From positions 62,001 through 126,000 of the forward strand of contig JABVXV010000066.1 of NCBI GenBank assembly GCA_013365325.1: a stretch of 64,000 nt of DNA, given 5' to 3'. The stretch is from Dipetalonema caudispina (lineage: Eukaryota > Nematoda > Chromadorea > Rhabditida > Onchocercidae). Of the stretch, positions 46,001 through 60,100 are shown one piece after another. A program made the translations under genes and the position numbers. Each line of letters starts with the position of its first letter. Within the stretch, counting starts at the first letter, position 1. Below the pieces are notes generated by a model, which did no database searches, had not been told where the DNA came from, and saw nothing but the letters and a program-made list of their open reading frames with translations.

Positions 46001-49000
46001 TCTTCCGAGCGGACAGTCTCAGTTTTGGTTTTTAAGTAGATTTTTCTTATTTACATTGTCCTGAGATTGTTTAGAAGTTTATCATTTTGTTTGATTCAGC
46101 ACAAACTTCGCTTTATTTTGTGTTGTATTTTTGATAATCTCAATTCCTGAATCATTGTTTTCAAAGGTTCACCAGCTTATGGATAATAGCACGTGGGCTT
46201 TATTTTTATAACTGGGTTTTCCAATATATTTCTTGCTTTATCTAAGGATTGTATCTCGGAGTTAAAGCTCTCATGCATCTCAATCTTACGTCAATATAAA
46301 CGGTCAGCATATAAACCTCAACTATAGTCGTCCGGAAAGGTGTCAGGCATTTTTTCCGACTTCATCATCCCAACAATTAATCTTTCTCAACAATTAATTC
46401 CAGGTTAACCGCATCCTCTTGATATGTGGTATAGTACCAGCAAATTAAGAATGCATAACCAATTTCAAACGTTTTATAAATGAACCTTTATAGTTTGTCG
46501 AGCGTACCTGGGCGACAATATTTCGGTCTTCGGCCAGAAGAGTGTGATCCAGCTGGTTGTATGGTCGAGCTTGTAATACAGTTGGCAATCATCATGTGCG
46601 GTAAACAATTCTGGAATGGCTTTGTGGAATTTGCATGGCCGTAAGCAGTTTTTCGGATTCCACTAGAACTTTACGAAATTTTCTGAATCAAATAGAAGTG
46701 AATGTTTTCTACCGAACGATTCTCGCCCTTGATTTTAAAATTCAGTTTGTTTTCAGAGTACTTATGACTTGGTTACGCTCGCTGCGATTACTGGAAACCA
46801 AAAAGCAACGAGACGAAAGGGCAAAACAAGAATTGGCTGAAGGATTGAATGGAAAAAATGGAATAGCTAGATGGGAGCAAGATTACATACTCAATCCTAC
46901 ATATGAACAGTTCTTATTTGATGAATATTTGGAAATGGGTTAGTTTTTAAATATAAGTTAGAGAAATCTTGATGTGATTTAATCTAGTTTTCTTTAGTAA
47001 GAAAACGGCCTGACGACTGCAAATGGAAAACACTGTAATTACTCTGCTGCTGGCAGTTTATCTGATCTTACCAATGTCTGATTCGTGGATAAATTTTTCT
47101 AGCGCTTTGCAGTTCCTGTTTGTATAGAGAAAAATGCGTCATTTGTTGAGTTATTCATGATAAGAGTTGGCAGCCTTTCTAGTTTTTCCCAAAAGAGGCA
47201 AAAATACTTTCAGTGATACAATTTGGTTTCGTGACTCTTTTTGTATCAGCGTTTCCACTTGCACCACTCTTCGCTTTGTTGAATAATTTCTTTGAAATTC
47301 GGGTTGATGCATACAAATACGTAGTTGCCACTCGACGTCCTGTGCCGGAGCGAGCACGTGATATTGGCATTTGGTTGCCTATTTTAAGCATGATTAGCAA
47401 AGCAGCAGTCCTTGTTAATGTAAGTTTCACTCTCACCTTCAATAAAGAAGACAACCTGATATCTAAGAAATACTGTCGAAAAAAACTCTTTGTGGCGCCT
47501 TGTCCGGTTGAAGTCTTAAAAAAAAAAGCAGATACACTGATTGTTCGCTCTTTGTGCTGTGCAGTTTTCTGTTTGAAGGCTTGTATCATAGCATTCACAA
47601 GCGATTTCATACCTCGTTTTGTTTATCGGTTTGTCTACATGCATGATGAATTGTACGGGTATGTGAACAACTCACTCTCCTTTTATGATTCATCTGGAAT
47701 TTTCGTGAAATGGAGCGAATTCAAGAATGATAATATTACTGTTTGTAGGTTAGTTTATAAAATTGGGATAACCCTTCTTTTTATGACTCAAGCTTTTCAT
47801 TCATTTTAAAAGATATGTGCTTATATAGTTGCTTTTGGAAGTTAAAAATAAAAGAAAACTAACATACTTGTTTGTGCTCAGGAAGTTTATGGAAAGAGAA
47901 TTATCTCCTTGACAGTACAAGATGTGGCATAAATAACACTTCGTTATCCTACTGATCTTTTGCTGTATTTTGTTCCGTTAATAGGAGCTGGAAGCTATAA
48001 AAATTTATAATTCATCAGGTTCCGTGACTATAGAAAACCGCCTTGTACTATCGATCCATTGGTAAATTGTGATGATAACTATGGTTTTACAATGCAGTGG
48101 TGGATTGTTTTTACTTTTCGCCTAGCATTTGTCCTCATTTTTGAGGCAAGTTGTTTATTTCTTAAAACAAATTACTTCATAGTTTTAATAACTGATTTGA
48201 GTCGTCGTAGCAATGCATACATAATTCGGGACAAATGACTTTGAAACAAGGACTGTAAAGATAGCTACCAGCATCAGCAATTTTTATTCTATGATTATAG
48301 CAAAAGGTTATAATGATAACACGATATTTCATTCTTTATGTATTCAAGAAAATCCTGCTCCTCTCCTTTGAAATTCTATCGCTCTTTTTGTTTATAAACG
48401 TGATATTTTTGGACAAAAATTTGTTTAGCATTTAACAGGAAAGTAAAGAAGCAGGTAACGAATTAATATTTTTGAATCGATTTATTTGGCGGATGCTGTG
48501 TTATATTTGCTTATGGCAGCAACTTTGTTGGGCTAGTTTATAAAATTCCTTCGAATAACAGCGTAACTGGGGTAATGAAGTGACTGAAATATGGCAATGT
48601 TGTCAAAGGAATGGTGTGCAAAAGTGAATAAACTTTACAAAATGGGTGGTTATTAATTACTTTGAACCTCCTATAATTCGGCATCTTTTCCTTCGCAGCA
48701 TTAGCTACTTTGTTTGTGTTAGACGTTTCAATACTCTATTGTTGCTTCGACAATCATCCTTTTTGAGTTTCTTTACATCAATTCGTGACATTTAGTATGA
48801 AACTGACGTGATTTTCAGTTTGGTGCTCCTTTTAGATGTGACTGAATTCGATTCATTTGCCGTCACATCTATGTTATTTATGGATATTCTTTTTAAGCAT
48901 TTTGTGGCAATGATCAAAGCTGCGGTTGCCTATTTGATACCCGACATTCCAGCGAACATTTTCGTTCAGCTTCAACGACAGCGTTTCCTCGCACGACAGG

Positions 49001-49460
49001 CTCGGATTTCAGACATTACCTCAGCGGTCAGCGCTAGAAATGACTTAGAGAACGGTCAAGATAGTACCAAAAAAAGGTATGTTGTTAATCTTTATTCATT
49101 TCATCTGTGAAACAATACATTTTTGTACAATTTCTACGACGAAAGTTTTGCTCATTGACCGCAATTACGGATATTATCCTAAGGGAAAATGTTGTTCACA
49201 GCTCATTCAATGGAAAAAAAGTGCAGTTCTTCTGAGTGACTGTTTTCCGATAAATTGTTTCTTCTTATTTGAATATTTTCAGCCAAGTGGACTCTATGCA
49301 AAACGAGCCGATCTTCCAACCAGGACAGTTCGAAAACGAGCAAGTACCCGTTAAACTCGAAAAGATTATAAGAGATAATTTTTGCAAGCGGACGCAATCT
49401 ATTCTTTCGCTTGGAAGTCACGAAAGTGATAGTTTTCAGACATGTCAAAGTTCGGTGTAG
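40087..49460 (+). CDS. Anoctamin / TMEM16 family protein
   Basis: TMEM16 proteins are dimeric calcium-activated lipid scramblases or chloride channels of plasma or internal membranes. Twenty phase-consistent exons: 40087-40187, 40490-40630, 40918-41022, 41428-41535, 41834-41970, 42235-42409, 42611-42723, 43092-43226, 43760-43868, 44172-44315, 44717-44863, 45096-45254, 45527-45675, 46494-46640, 46757-46938, 47214-47419, 47579-47748, 48019-48145, 48898-49076, 49283-49460 (about 969 residues). Cytosolic domain: [18 protein letters not shown], then [18 protein letters not shown]. Membrane domain: [19 protein letters not shown], a Cys-rich loop [102 protein letters not shown] and LIPDIPANI, all diagnostic. 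Exon 1 starts mid-codon, so at least one 5' exon is missing. The intron after 48145 has a GC donor. Subfamily and channel versus scramblase activity cannot be read here. Confidence 0.94.
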
Positions 49461-52339
49461 AAGGGTCTTATGTGTAGTTCTAATTACCTGTTGAAAGAAA
49501 AATAACCTTTCATAAATTTATCAAAGCTCAACTTTGAGAAGAAAAGATAGAGTTTACTGATGTTGATCTCTGAAAGATATTTTTCTCTAGTCAATTCAGG
49601 ACAGCTCTTCATGTTAGCAATTTATTAAGCTTTTTATCCCAGGGAAAATGGAAGTTGGTAGCTTAAAACTTCTTTATATTCTAGTTTTGATCTTTCAATA
49701 TATAATATTAATGTATTTTATTAGTTTTTTATTTCTTATGTTTTCGTTATGTTGTTCTGCTCACTCTGTTGTTTTCCATATATTCATACTCATCTATCAT
49801 TGTCATCCATAATTATCCTCACAAAAATAGCATAATATTCGGTACGCTTCATCGTTTTTTTCATTTATCACGCCATTTAATTCATATAATTAAAGAAATT
49901 ACGGTGTTATCACCAGTTCCTGTGATACTTCCATTCTTTTTTTTTTGTCATCTAACACCATTTCTCGATTACTAACTCAATCTTATTTTTTTAATTTTGT
50001 TATACTGAAAACTTTGTTCATATCGTCGTGCTTTAGCATCGACACTGTGGCTTTTTCGCTCATTGGGTTCATCAAGAAATAATGTTTCTTTAAGTGTCTG
50101 TTAAATGGTAACTTTGTATTTTTGTATAACTTTTATATATTGTTACCTGTTAAAATATAAGTATACTAAAAACTGTTGTTTCAGTGTCTGAAAATTGTTG
50201 TTCACTTAAAGTGGTTTTGAAACTCAACCTTAGCGATTATGAGATTGAAGCTTTAGAGCTTTTTGTATGTGCATGTGTGCAGCTTTCATTGGTAATGATC
50301 TGGTGCAATGTCCGTTAGGTATGGGCCAGATATTCGATCAGCAGAGCATTTTAAATTATGTCTGGATGATAGATTATTGGGAACCCACATTTTTACTATT
50401 TAAAACTATATAAATATTATTTAAAGTAGTTGGTACTTTTGATTTCTGAGGTCAAGTCAATTGATTGGCTGGGCTATTCGATAATCGTGTTAAGCAAATT
50501 GGCTTAGTTAATGAAGCTGCTTATCAAATAATCATAAGTTGCCGTTTGGACGTTGGAAGTTTTTATCACTGATGTGAACGGCAATTATTCGTTTAATCAT
50601 TGATGTGAACACATGAAATCTTCAACATTAGTTGATTTCGTAGTTCATACTAATGTATCCAACCAAATACCTTATCTCTGCCTAAAAAATTTTTATCATT
50701 ATCAGGACAACTGTATAAGTTTTTGTCACCTTCATAGCAGAGGAATTATTTTTATTACTGACTAATCCTGCTGTAGAGAAGACTGAACTTATTTTGATCA
50801 TCTTTCTCGATGGTATTATTACGAAGCTACATTGGAATTCTCTCAATATCCCTTTTTTTTTCCCCGAGATGGCAATAAAATGATTAACGAATAGATATGC
50901 ACTAAATCTGCATTTTAAGATTCCAAAGTTTCAATGGTTGTTATAAAGCTTGTAAATTTAGCTTCCTGTTATCTAACATCATACATCAAAAATGATACAA
51001 TGTTTAAAAATAGGTATGCAAAGTTGAAATACAACTTACATTACCTTTCATAAAAAGTATTAATGAATAAATTGGTCATTACTCCTCAATTGAATATTGG
51101 CATTGATTAGTCAGAATACTTACTCATCGAAGGCGAAATCTTGAAATTTGATTACATATCATCAATAAGCAACTCAATGGCCATCAAAATCACATCGAAG
51201 ACTTACCATTTTTTTTAAGTGATTAAGGTTATAATTTTCAAAAATTATCTGAATTTCATCCAAATTTTATCACTCCTACTGTTAATTCCAGTTCTTCTCT
51301 GACTTCAGTAATCTTTTACTTGTATTTTGACTTAATGATTTTCGTAAATTTAGTTTATCTTTGAACTTCTTTAATTGAATTCGTTCAAATAGTGTAAATA
51401 AAAGGAATTTTTCGAAATACTAATAATCATTCTCAAATTTTCATCTGCACGTTAACCTTATCACTTAACTTTCTCTTTATCACTTTTGGTCTTATATAAC
51501 AAATTGAGTTGTATTATGTTCAGATAATGTTATGCGAGATATTTGCTTTAAAAATTAAGCCAATCAATTGTTTGTGTTTATTACTTTTGTAATAAAATAA
51601 ATTGCATGAAGAGAAGTTCGGCTATAAATGATGCTAATTACTGTTCCATAACAAATAACACATTTGGAAAGGTTAAATTTTATTTCACCCCTCATTATAC
51701 ATCAATAGATCTCCCAATGAAAAAGGGTTTTTTTTTTTTGTTATTCAATGACAAGATACTGAAAAGAGCCATCGCTGGAAAAATTAAAGTGATTTAAATA
51801 AAGTTAATTAAGGTTACACAGTTTAATACTGTTTAATCTTCCGGATTACACTTTCTCCGGATGACATATACTCCTAATATTTATAATCATAAGATACAGT
51901 AATCAGCGTTGTAATCAAAATAATTATAATGCTTCTAATGTTAATACTTTCAATCCGGCTGAGCAAAAAAAAAAAAAAAAAAAAAAACGGATAGTGATAG
52001 TATGCGCCATATACAATGACAGACAAATACAAAACGTATCAAAGTGAGCATTTTCGGAGACTAAATACGCATGATTTACGTATTATGTCATGGACGTTGA
52101 GGGTGAAATGACGTACGCATTAAGTGAGGGGGAAATTTTGAAGCAATGAATTTTGTCTACTATGTTGCTGTAATTGTTTGAAATGCTGATTCAATAATGG
52201 TTGAGAGGTGTCGAATTGCTGATTTATCATGTCTAATTGAAGATCTTCGAAGTTTTGAGAGCACCGATATATCAAACGTCAAGTGTCCCCTCTTCTCTTT
52301 ATCTGTCTATACTTTTATGCATACATATCTACATCTGTA

Positions 52340-52436
52340 TATATATCTATCCACCTATCTATATATATAGATAGATAGATAGATAGATGGATAGATCAAT
52401 AGATAGATGTATAAATAGATAGATAGATGAATGAAT
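52340..52436. repeat. (GATA)n/(TATC)n palindromic microsatellite
   Basis: TATCTATCCACCTATCTATA is followed by TATATAGATAGATAGATAGA and more GATA/GATG units, so the array can fold on itself. Confidence 0.85.
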
Positions 52437-53699
52437 AAATATACACTTATAAATTCTGTGACAATTGATGATTTAAATAGCTTGAGCCACTTCAACCGCA
52501 CATATCCATCTACTTACCGAAGTCGATCGTTTCCCTTCTTTGTTTCATCTGTACACTTCGATCAAGTATCTGTAACACTTGCCAAACATAAATTATTGTT
52601 CATGAAGAATGATTTGGATTAAGTATCCATAAAAAGGTGCGAAAAACAGCATGATATGTTTACTTTAGTAAGGTGAAAAACAAAGACAGGTATGCAAACA
52701 ATGATATTTTTGCATCATCACTTTCTATAATGTCTTTTGGATGATACATTCGCAGATAGCATCAAAATAAAAATTTAATTTAATCATATCATACTTCTGA
52801 GCTATTTTATTCATTGATTTATTTGTCGGTTCAAGTAATTGGATATAAAGGAGCTGTTAGACTTTTTTGGCATCATCTAATGCTTTAATTTCGGAAGGAC
52901 AATTGTTCAACCCTTCAGTGTAACGTTTTTTGGCCTTTTGAAATCACTTTATGGTTTCCTGTCAACAATCCATTTACATTGTTATTTGTTTATTATATCA
53001 AATTTAGCTGACTTGTCTTACATTCCCTCATACTTTGATGCAATTCAACTATACGACACATTTGTACTTCATAACAAATGTACAAATCATTAACAATATG
53101 GAATCAGGTCTTAACGGGGGATAATTTGATGTAGTAAATTCATTTTACGTTTCAAGGAGCTATTGGACATTTGGAAAGTTTTCTCATCTATGTTCAAAAC
53201 GACAGGAAGTATTTTTAGTTGGATAGCAATTATTGAAAAAGATGGAAGCTTTACAGATTAAAGTTGTGCCTCATTAATGATTTTTATTAGCATTTAATGA
53301 CGAATGAATTGGTCGAAATTTGTCGTCTTATTTCAGTAAGTTGTGATTAACTGTCAAATATCAAACATGTGAGAGTTAAATGCAATTAGTAGATAGATAG
53401 CTAGTAACTGAAGGAAAAAGTTAAAAATGATAGTGGATAAATCAGAAGGAAGAGTGATAGAATTTAACTTCTACTAATGAATGGTTTACGATAGCTGGAA
53501 ATGTAATAATCGCAAGAGTTAATTTTCCTCAATCTTCACAATATCAATATGAAGTTTCCGTCTTCTCAATCACTCTCAATGTGACATTTATAGATGCAAC
53601 CAATACTTCTTGCTCAATTTTCTATATTCAATTAATATGATCAAGTCAGTTAGTCAGTTCGAAGATTTATTTTCCATAGAAACTTCTTTTCCGTCTATG

Positions 53700-53744
53700 T
53701 GTATGTGTGTGTGTGTGTGTGTGTATGTATGTGTGTATGTGTAT
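53700..53744. repeat. (TG)n microsatellite
   Basis: TG/TATG units, about 45 bases. Confidence 0.9.
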
Positions 53745-55235
53745 CGTACGGCTTATTCATCCTCAGAACCAGCAATTGAGTACTTTTCACAATTAACAAT
53801 GGTAAAAGTATTTTCGAAGCTGAACTAAGTGTTGATTCCATTCGCAATATTATCATTACATTTCAATGCGATGAAGAGAGAGACTCACTGCTGAATTCCT
53901 TATTGGTCGTGGAAATTTTATGTAAATAATAAAATGACAATATTCTCTGATGATGAACAATGAGGGATCGGACAATAACTATACCCATTTATATTTCTTT
54001 CATTTTTTTTTTTTTACTTTTCATGATCTAATGAGAAATGAGCCAAAAACATAAAGGATGATGATTGGCAAGATATTAAAATACATATTTGAGAACAGCT
54101 GTTTTCTACAAAACGTGAGATATGAAATGATAGAGTTTGGCTTTCATATAAATTGTTTGTGCTTAGAAGTTTTTTTCTCAGAAAATTTTTCCTTAATTAA
54201 CTGAAATATCGTTTGAAATAGCGAATCTGCACTTTTTAAGATGAAAAATGAAAATTAATGGAATAGTTCTTCGCATATCTCTGATAAATTGTAGAGTTTT
54301 CTCTTTTTTTTTTTGCTGACTCTCTGAATCAAAGTTATTTTTTGATCCTCTGAAAAAGTACTATAAAAAAAAGAAACGATCACGTAACTTATTAGTAATA
54401 TATTCCAATGATTTTTCTCACTGAAAAGACTTTTTTACTAATAAAATTCCACAAAAATTAACTAATATCTTACTATTTTTTGCTTAAAAGAATTAATTTG
54501 TTGACTCGTTCATTTTTCTTCCATTTTTGTAAATATTATAGCTACTAAACATCTCTTTCACTTTGTGTAAAAGCATAAATTATGATTTGCATATATTTCA
54601 AGCGTTCAGTATTTTTCGTTTTTGTTAGAAACTTTTCTAAGCAAAAGACAGTTTTTGAGATTCATTTCCTGTTCTACTCAAATATTGCATTTCGATCGGT
54701 GTCGTTGCTTGATTTCCATAATTAACCTAGAAAAGTGAATTTCCAATTTTTGTTTAAAAAATATTTGTGGCGAATTTATAAATGATAATTTTCAGAAATA
54801 AGAAATTTAGAATTAAATGAATAAAAAAGAAATAAATAAATGAAAAAGAAAATAAAGGTAATAATGGAAAGATAGGATAGATTCGCAAATTAAATCTATG
54901 ACCAGGATATAGTTAATTAGCAATCTGATGAGTAATTCAGGATGGGCGATAAATATAGAAGCCGGTGTGCATTGAGAATGATGCTGATCGTTTTATGAAA
55001 AATTCATCACTCTGACAGCAGGTACTACGATATAGCATGAAGCATTTTAGCTTTCAGTCAATTGTAGGAATAGGTTAGCTTCTCTCTAGCTAAATTGACC
55101 GAAGGTTAAGCTTTAATCTAAAGACTGTTTTAAGAGCCACCCACATCGTTACATCATCCTCATTCTCCCTATCCATGATGAACAATGCATGCGTGATCAG
55201 CTTATTACATCCTTTAAAGTCAATTACTTCAACAC

Positions 55236-55291
55236 ATACACATACACACACACATACACAGAGAGAGAGGGAGAGAGAGAGAGAGAGAGAG
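55236..55291. repeat. (CA)n-(GA)n compound microsatellite
   Basis: CACATA/CA units run directly into GA units. Confidence 0.9.
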
Positions 55292-56057
55292 CATTACTAT
55301 TTTATTGTGACTACAGCAATAAAACTAATCTCAGCTAGGTGTTCTAAATCATGACCTATTTCATTTATCCTATAGGGAAATTGTAAACCTAATATAAAGG
55401 TCAATTATCACTGACAAAACATAGAAGGGATGTATTTTTTTAGAGGTAGTATTTAGAATTCAAAAAATTTTTTGTCTTTTTTAAAAACTTTTAGGTTAGC
55501 CATTTGAAGAGTAAAAAAAATAAATAAATAACTGAAGATTTTTAGGGATTTTATCTCGTGCTATGTAAAAAAAGAAAAAAAAAAGAGATAGGTTATTCTC
55601 GTCACGAAAAGTTACAAATCTTACGTAAAGACGTAAAATAGGGGATTTTGACAGGAATATAAGCTAGATTTTCTGCTACCTTTTATTTTTAGATAATAGA
55701 TGACCAATGCACAACCTTATCGACTATTTATTTCCCTTCATCACTAATATATATACCTACTTTGAATAGCTAAACATTTCATCATCTCTATTTGGTCATT
55801 CAATTGACCATTACATATATATCTATCATGAAAAGATGGACAGATAGCTAGCTATACAGTAAGATATGATGAGAGGAAAGAAAATTGGAAAAAAGTGTTA
55901 GAATGGTAATAATTTGATTGCTGCAAAAGAGATTTCATTTTGCTTAAGCTTATTTGGATTACTTTTCAACATCATTTTCTCCTTCATCAGCTTAGATATA
56001 TCCAAACGTCACAAATACCGTAGTCTATAGATAGGAAAATGAGGGATACAATATACA

Positions 56058-56140
56058 GCCACCCACACATACACACACATACACACACATACATACACAC
56101 ACATACACACACATACACACACACAGATAGACAGACACAT
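56058..56140. repeat. (CA)n/(CATA)n microsatellite
   Basis: Imperfect CA and CATA units, about 80 bases. A nearby minus-strand frame rich in Cys-Val is only the translation of this repeat. Confidence 0.9.
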
Positions 56141-56219
56141 ACAACAAAGTCATAGACAGATGAATGTATGAGAAGAAAAGAAGGAAGGAAGGAAAAGAGA
56201 GAATGATGGAGAAGTAAAT

Positions 56220-56500
56220 AACCTACCGGATGCGCAGAGGATGGCGGTGAAAGGTAAGGAAGATGCAGCAACCGCACAGCTTTGCTTTCATCGATGATGA
56301 CAATATCAATCCGCAGGCGGAGTTGGGCAGATGGCAGGTTGAATGTTCCTCTCTTCCGCCTCCGCCTCCGCCTCCTCCTATCTACTTACCTGGCTGGCTG
56401 GCTGGTTGGCTGGGCGGATGAGACGAGTGTCACTCTACTCACTCAATAACTACGCCATCATCGTGATCGCCTCTCCATACGTCGTCTCATCCTTGTCCAT
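56220..56500 (+). promoter_or_regulatory. GC-rich promoter-like patch
   Basis: This is the most GC-rich stretch of the gene-poor region. It contains CCGCCT repeated four times (56357-56376), a GGCTGGCTGG run (56393-56416) and several CpGs. It ends about 0.6 kb before the presumed trans-splice acceptor of the downstream gene (57131), which would fit a promoter followed by an outron. Promoter function is inference. Confidence 0.35.
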
Positions 56501-57144
56501 CTATTTCTCGCTCTTCTACAACTGCTCACTTACAGTATACCATAAATGAATGTTAATTTACGATGTTACAGACGAACAAATCCTGAAAAGTTAACGTCAC
56601 CTTTACAGGTCACATATCTTTAATAGAAGAAGAGAAAAGTCTAGTAAAGAATTTTTTTTTTTAGCGAGTGCTTTTGCTTTAGATATTTTGACTGATGCTT
56701 TTTCCATCCAAACGGATATCACAACCTCACCTCTGAACTTTATCCAATAATCTAATTTTCAAATTAACAACATGAATTGTTTCTCTGCTTAGAATGGTGG
56801 TTGTACTGCAATATTATACCGAGGTGCTTTATCATTTGGATCAAATTTGTTAATCATTTGTTATCTTTTGATTTGTCCAACGTACATTCAGAATCTTAGT
56901 AAATCTCAAAATTTCTTAATTCTACGATGAATCATTATTATTATTTGTTTTACAAAATTCTGATGAATGAATTCTAGGTTATATCAGTGATGCGCTAAAT
57001 TTTTTTATATCCTGATTTCTGAATTTGAAAACTGTAATTTAACATTTTCTGAATTTTTCTAGGACTTTTGCTATGTCGATTTGATAAACTTCTATCTTCT
57101 TTTTATTGTTCATGAAACCGTCTTTTTGCAGGAAATATTGAGAA

Positions 57145-60100
57145 ATGAGTTTGGATGCGAATTTTTTGCGGTTAGTAGAAGTTCGGCAGAATGATGATCA
57201 TACGAGTTCATTGTGGACAAGAGGAAAACTTGAGCCTGGTTTACTGATTGGTGTTCTTGACAAGGTTATTATTTAGGCCCTAACAATTTTATGCATTTAT
57301 TTTCATAATTTTTAGTAATTTTTCCAGTGATTAGTCACAGCTTTTTCTTTATCAATTAGTTATGCAGTTGTCCAGCAATAGCTGATATTATCAGTAAATA
57401 AGCCATCGATTGGTGGATCGCGAATTGGTTGGTAGGTTACGATTAACATTTCAGATTAAAAATAGAGCTACTAAGTTTCACTTGTTTCGAAAGCTTTAAT
57501 AATGATATGATAAGTCGGCTCGGCAGTGATAATATCCTTCGATTGAGAAATCAACTTAAAGACTGAAGATCAGGTATGAACAATTATGGAATAGATCTAC
57601 ATCATAACCTGACCACAACAGTGGTTAACAACCGTTCTGGATCTTGGAACTAGTTTTAAACAACATTTTAAAGTGCCACCTATCACAAATAGCACTTTCA
57701 ATCACATCAGCAAACAGAAATATATTTTACTGGACAAAATACCCAAGATTTAACAATACTTCAATCCTTTGCATAATTACTAGTATTTTTTGATCTCATA
57801 TTAGATAAACATGGGATCAAAATCATCCAATAAACGATACTGAAATAAAATTTTAAATAAATTTGCATGTCATACCCTTTCTCCCATTAATATTGATCTT
57901 TGGCGATCTTCTGAAAACTCCTTCTCTTCTAATCGTTTAATGCATATCTTTTTTCAAACTAATTACGAAGTTAAGGTTCATAGCTCTAATTCCAGTGATA
58001 ATTTTAAATTGATTATGCAAATTTCTTTCTATTCCACATGTCCAGAATTATGTATAGAAATGTAAAAAATGTCTCATAATCAGTAATGGAATGCGTAATA
58101 TAGCAGCTGTTCGCCACCCACACCGTTTTTGGATTTCGTTCCGCATTCCGAGGTGCTTCGAAGGGTAGGAAGGAACATCCACCGCTTCCTTCCTTCTTCT
58201 CTCTGTTCTCCTCATTTGGGAACGAACCCATATTTTACTATTGTTATAATATATTAACATGCATAAATTATAATACTGCTTACTGAAAAGACCACCCGCA
58301 TGAGCGACTCTTTTCTTGTACCATCCATCTACTACTTCATCAAAAAGACATTGAATATCTGTTAAGTATCATAAATAAATGAATGAATGCAACAATCAAC
58401 CGCTATCTTTCTTATCAGATATTTTTATAAGAACTATCATGGATACGGTGTAATCATCATCCTCAACATGTTATAAAAACAGTTACATTGGTATCTCTTC
58501 AGGTATCCTTTCAAGAACACTGTATCCAAATGGTTGGCCATCATTTTGCTTGCATTTCGGCCTGGTAATCCACCAAAGTTTGGAAAATATATTTTCTAAA
58601 TTATTAAAAGATCCACACATATTCTTTGTAGCTCTCTTCCATACTATTTAATAATGGAATTTGACTTTTCAATAAATCAAATCTAAATTGACTAATATTT
58701 CGAGATTTAATTTATGTTCTAAATCTTTGTTATTATTTCAAAAAGCTAGAAAGGTAGGTATAGTCTTAATTAAAAGTCCAAAGAAGTTTTAGCATACTGT
58801 TCAGACTTGTAAGATATATTGCATAATTTCTGCATGCAAATTTGCAAATGTTATACTGCATTCTTGTGTACTTTTCATTATTATTAAATGCCTTAAAAAG
58901 TTATGCAAATATCGCATAATTTATAAGCTACAATTTAGCTTTTCCTGCTTAGCAAGGATATGCTGTAACTCAATAATTGGTACATAACATGGGGAAATTG
59001 AGGTATAATCTGCTTGCTGCAATTTAGTGACTCGCTTGCAAATCAATCAACCATTCACTAATTGCATACACATCTTTGGACATCTTTTCTGGAGTTAGCT
59101 AGGATTCAGAAAAGAATTATTTGTAAAGATAGATTTTATGCAAAGTGATACACAATAAGTCTCGTTTGTTTCTTTAAATTTTTTCAAGATTTTTAAAAAG
59201 CCTGGAAAACTAGAAATTGTCAAATTTTAAGTTAAGAAGAACGATTAAGCTATCACATTACACACCTTAGTGACATCTATTACTTCATGAAACTAGTTAT
59301 ATATCAAGTTTAAATGGTTACGACAATCTACGGTAGTATTTCTTTCCTACAGATTTGATTAGTTGTTAATTTTCAAATTAAGCACAAAATTTGCTATAAA
59401 AATTGTGAACATTTGCTGTAAACTCTCTAATGATGATTGGATGCATAATTGCTGTTTATTCGTTTTCAAGTATTGATGTTGATGATAAGGAGATAGATGG
59501 ATTTGGATACGGTAGGCTATACTTGATAACAACAAGGAAGGAATGGAAATGTCGAAGAGTTGTCATAGGCTACTGAGCACAGGAAGGACTAACTCTTTAT
59601 CTGGCCAATTTCATGATAGGATGGAAGCAAAAAAAAAAGAGGGAAAAGGGACAACAAAAGAGGTAGAGTATGTGACAGGATACCCTCTTTGAAAAGGGAC
59701 TCTAGAAGAAGAAAGTCGGCCACCACTTTTCACTGCTCTTTCTCGATTTCTTTCTAAGCAAATCATGATTCTTTTCCATACTTGTCTTCAGGAATCCATT
59801 TTACATATTGCTCTATGAAGCTATTATATTCATGGTTAGGCTTGTTGAATTGCTAAAGCTTATAGAAACCTGTTTGAATGGAGAATGATATGTTGTAGTA
59901 AAAAGAAGCCTGGAGATGTGATGTATTGATGCAATGCTTCAAAAGGCTGACAACAGAATAACGGGACGGGCCTAACTCAATCATATAGCAGCTACCTTGG
60001 AGATAAGCGCAGAAATAAGCATGAAATACTGAATTTAACTGTGAATTGAAACAATTATAAGAGAGAGAGAGAAAGAGAGAGAGCAATCAAAGATAATTAC

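Larger units (their letters stand above)
49461..56200. other. Gene-poor, microsatellite-rich intergenic DNA
   Basis: No gene found on either strand. It contains poly-A (51965-51987), tetranucleotide, (TG)n, (GA)n and (CA)n arrays listed separately. Short open frames inside the (CA)n/(TG)n arrays are artefacts of the repeats. Confidence 0.6.

Noticed and set aside
47179..47610. 143-codon minus-strand frame
   Set aside because: Shadow of the anoctamin exon at 47214-47419.
55987..56277. Minus-strand frame rich in Cys and Val
   Set aside because: Translation of the (CA)n microsatellite.
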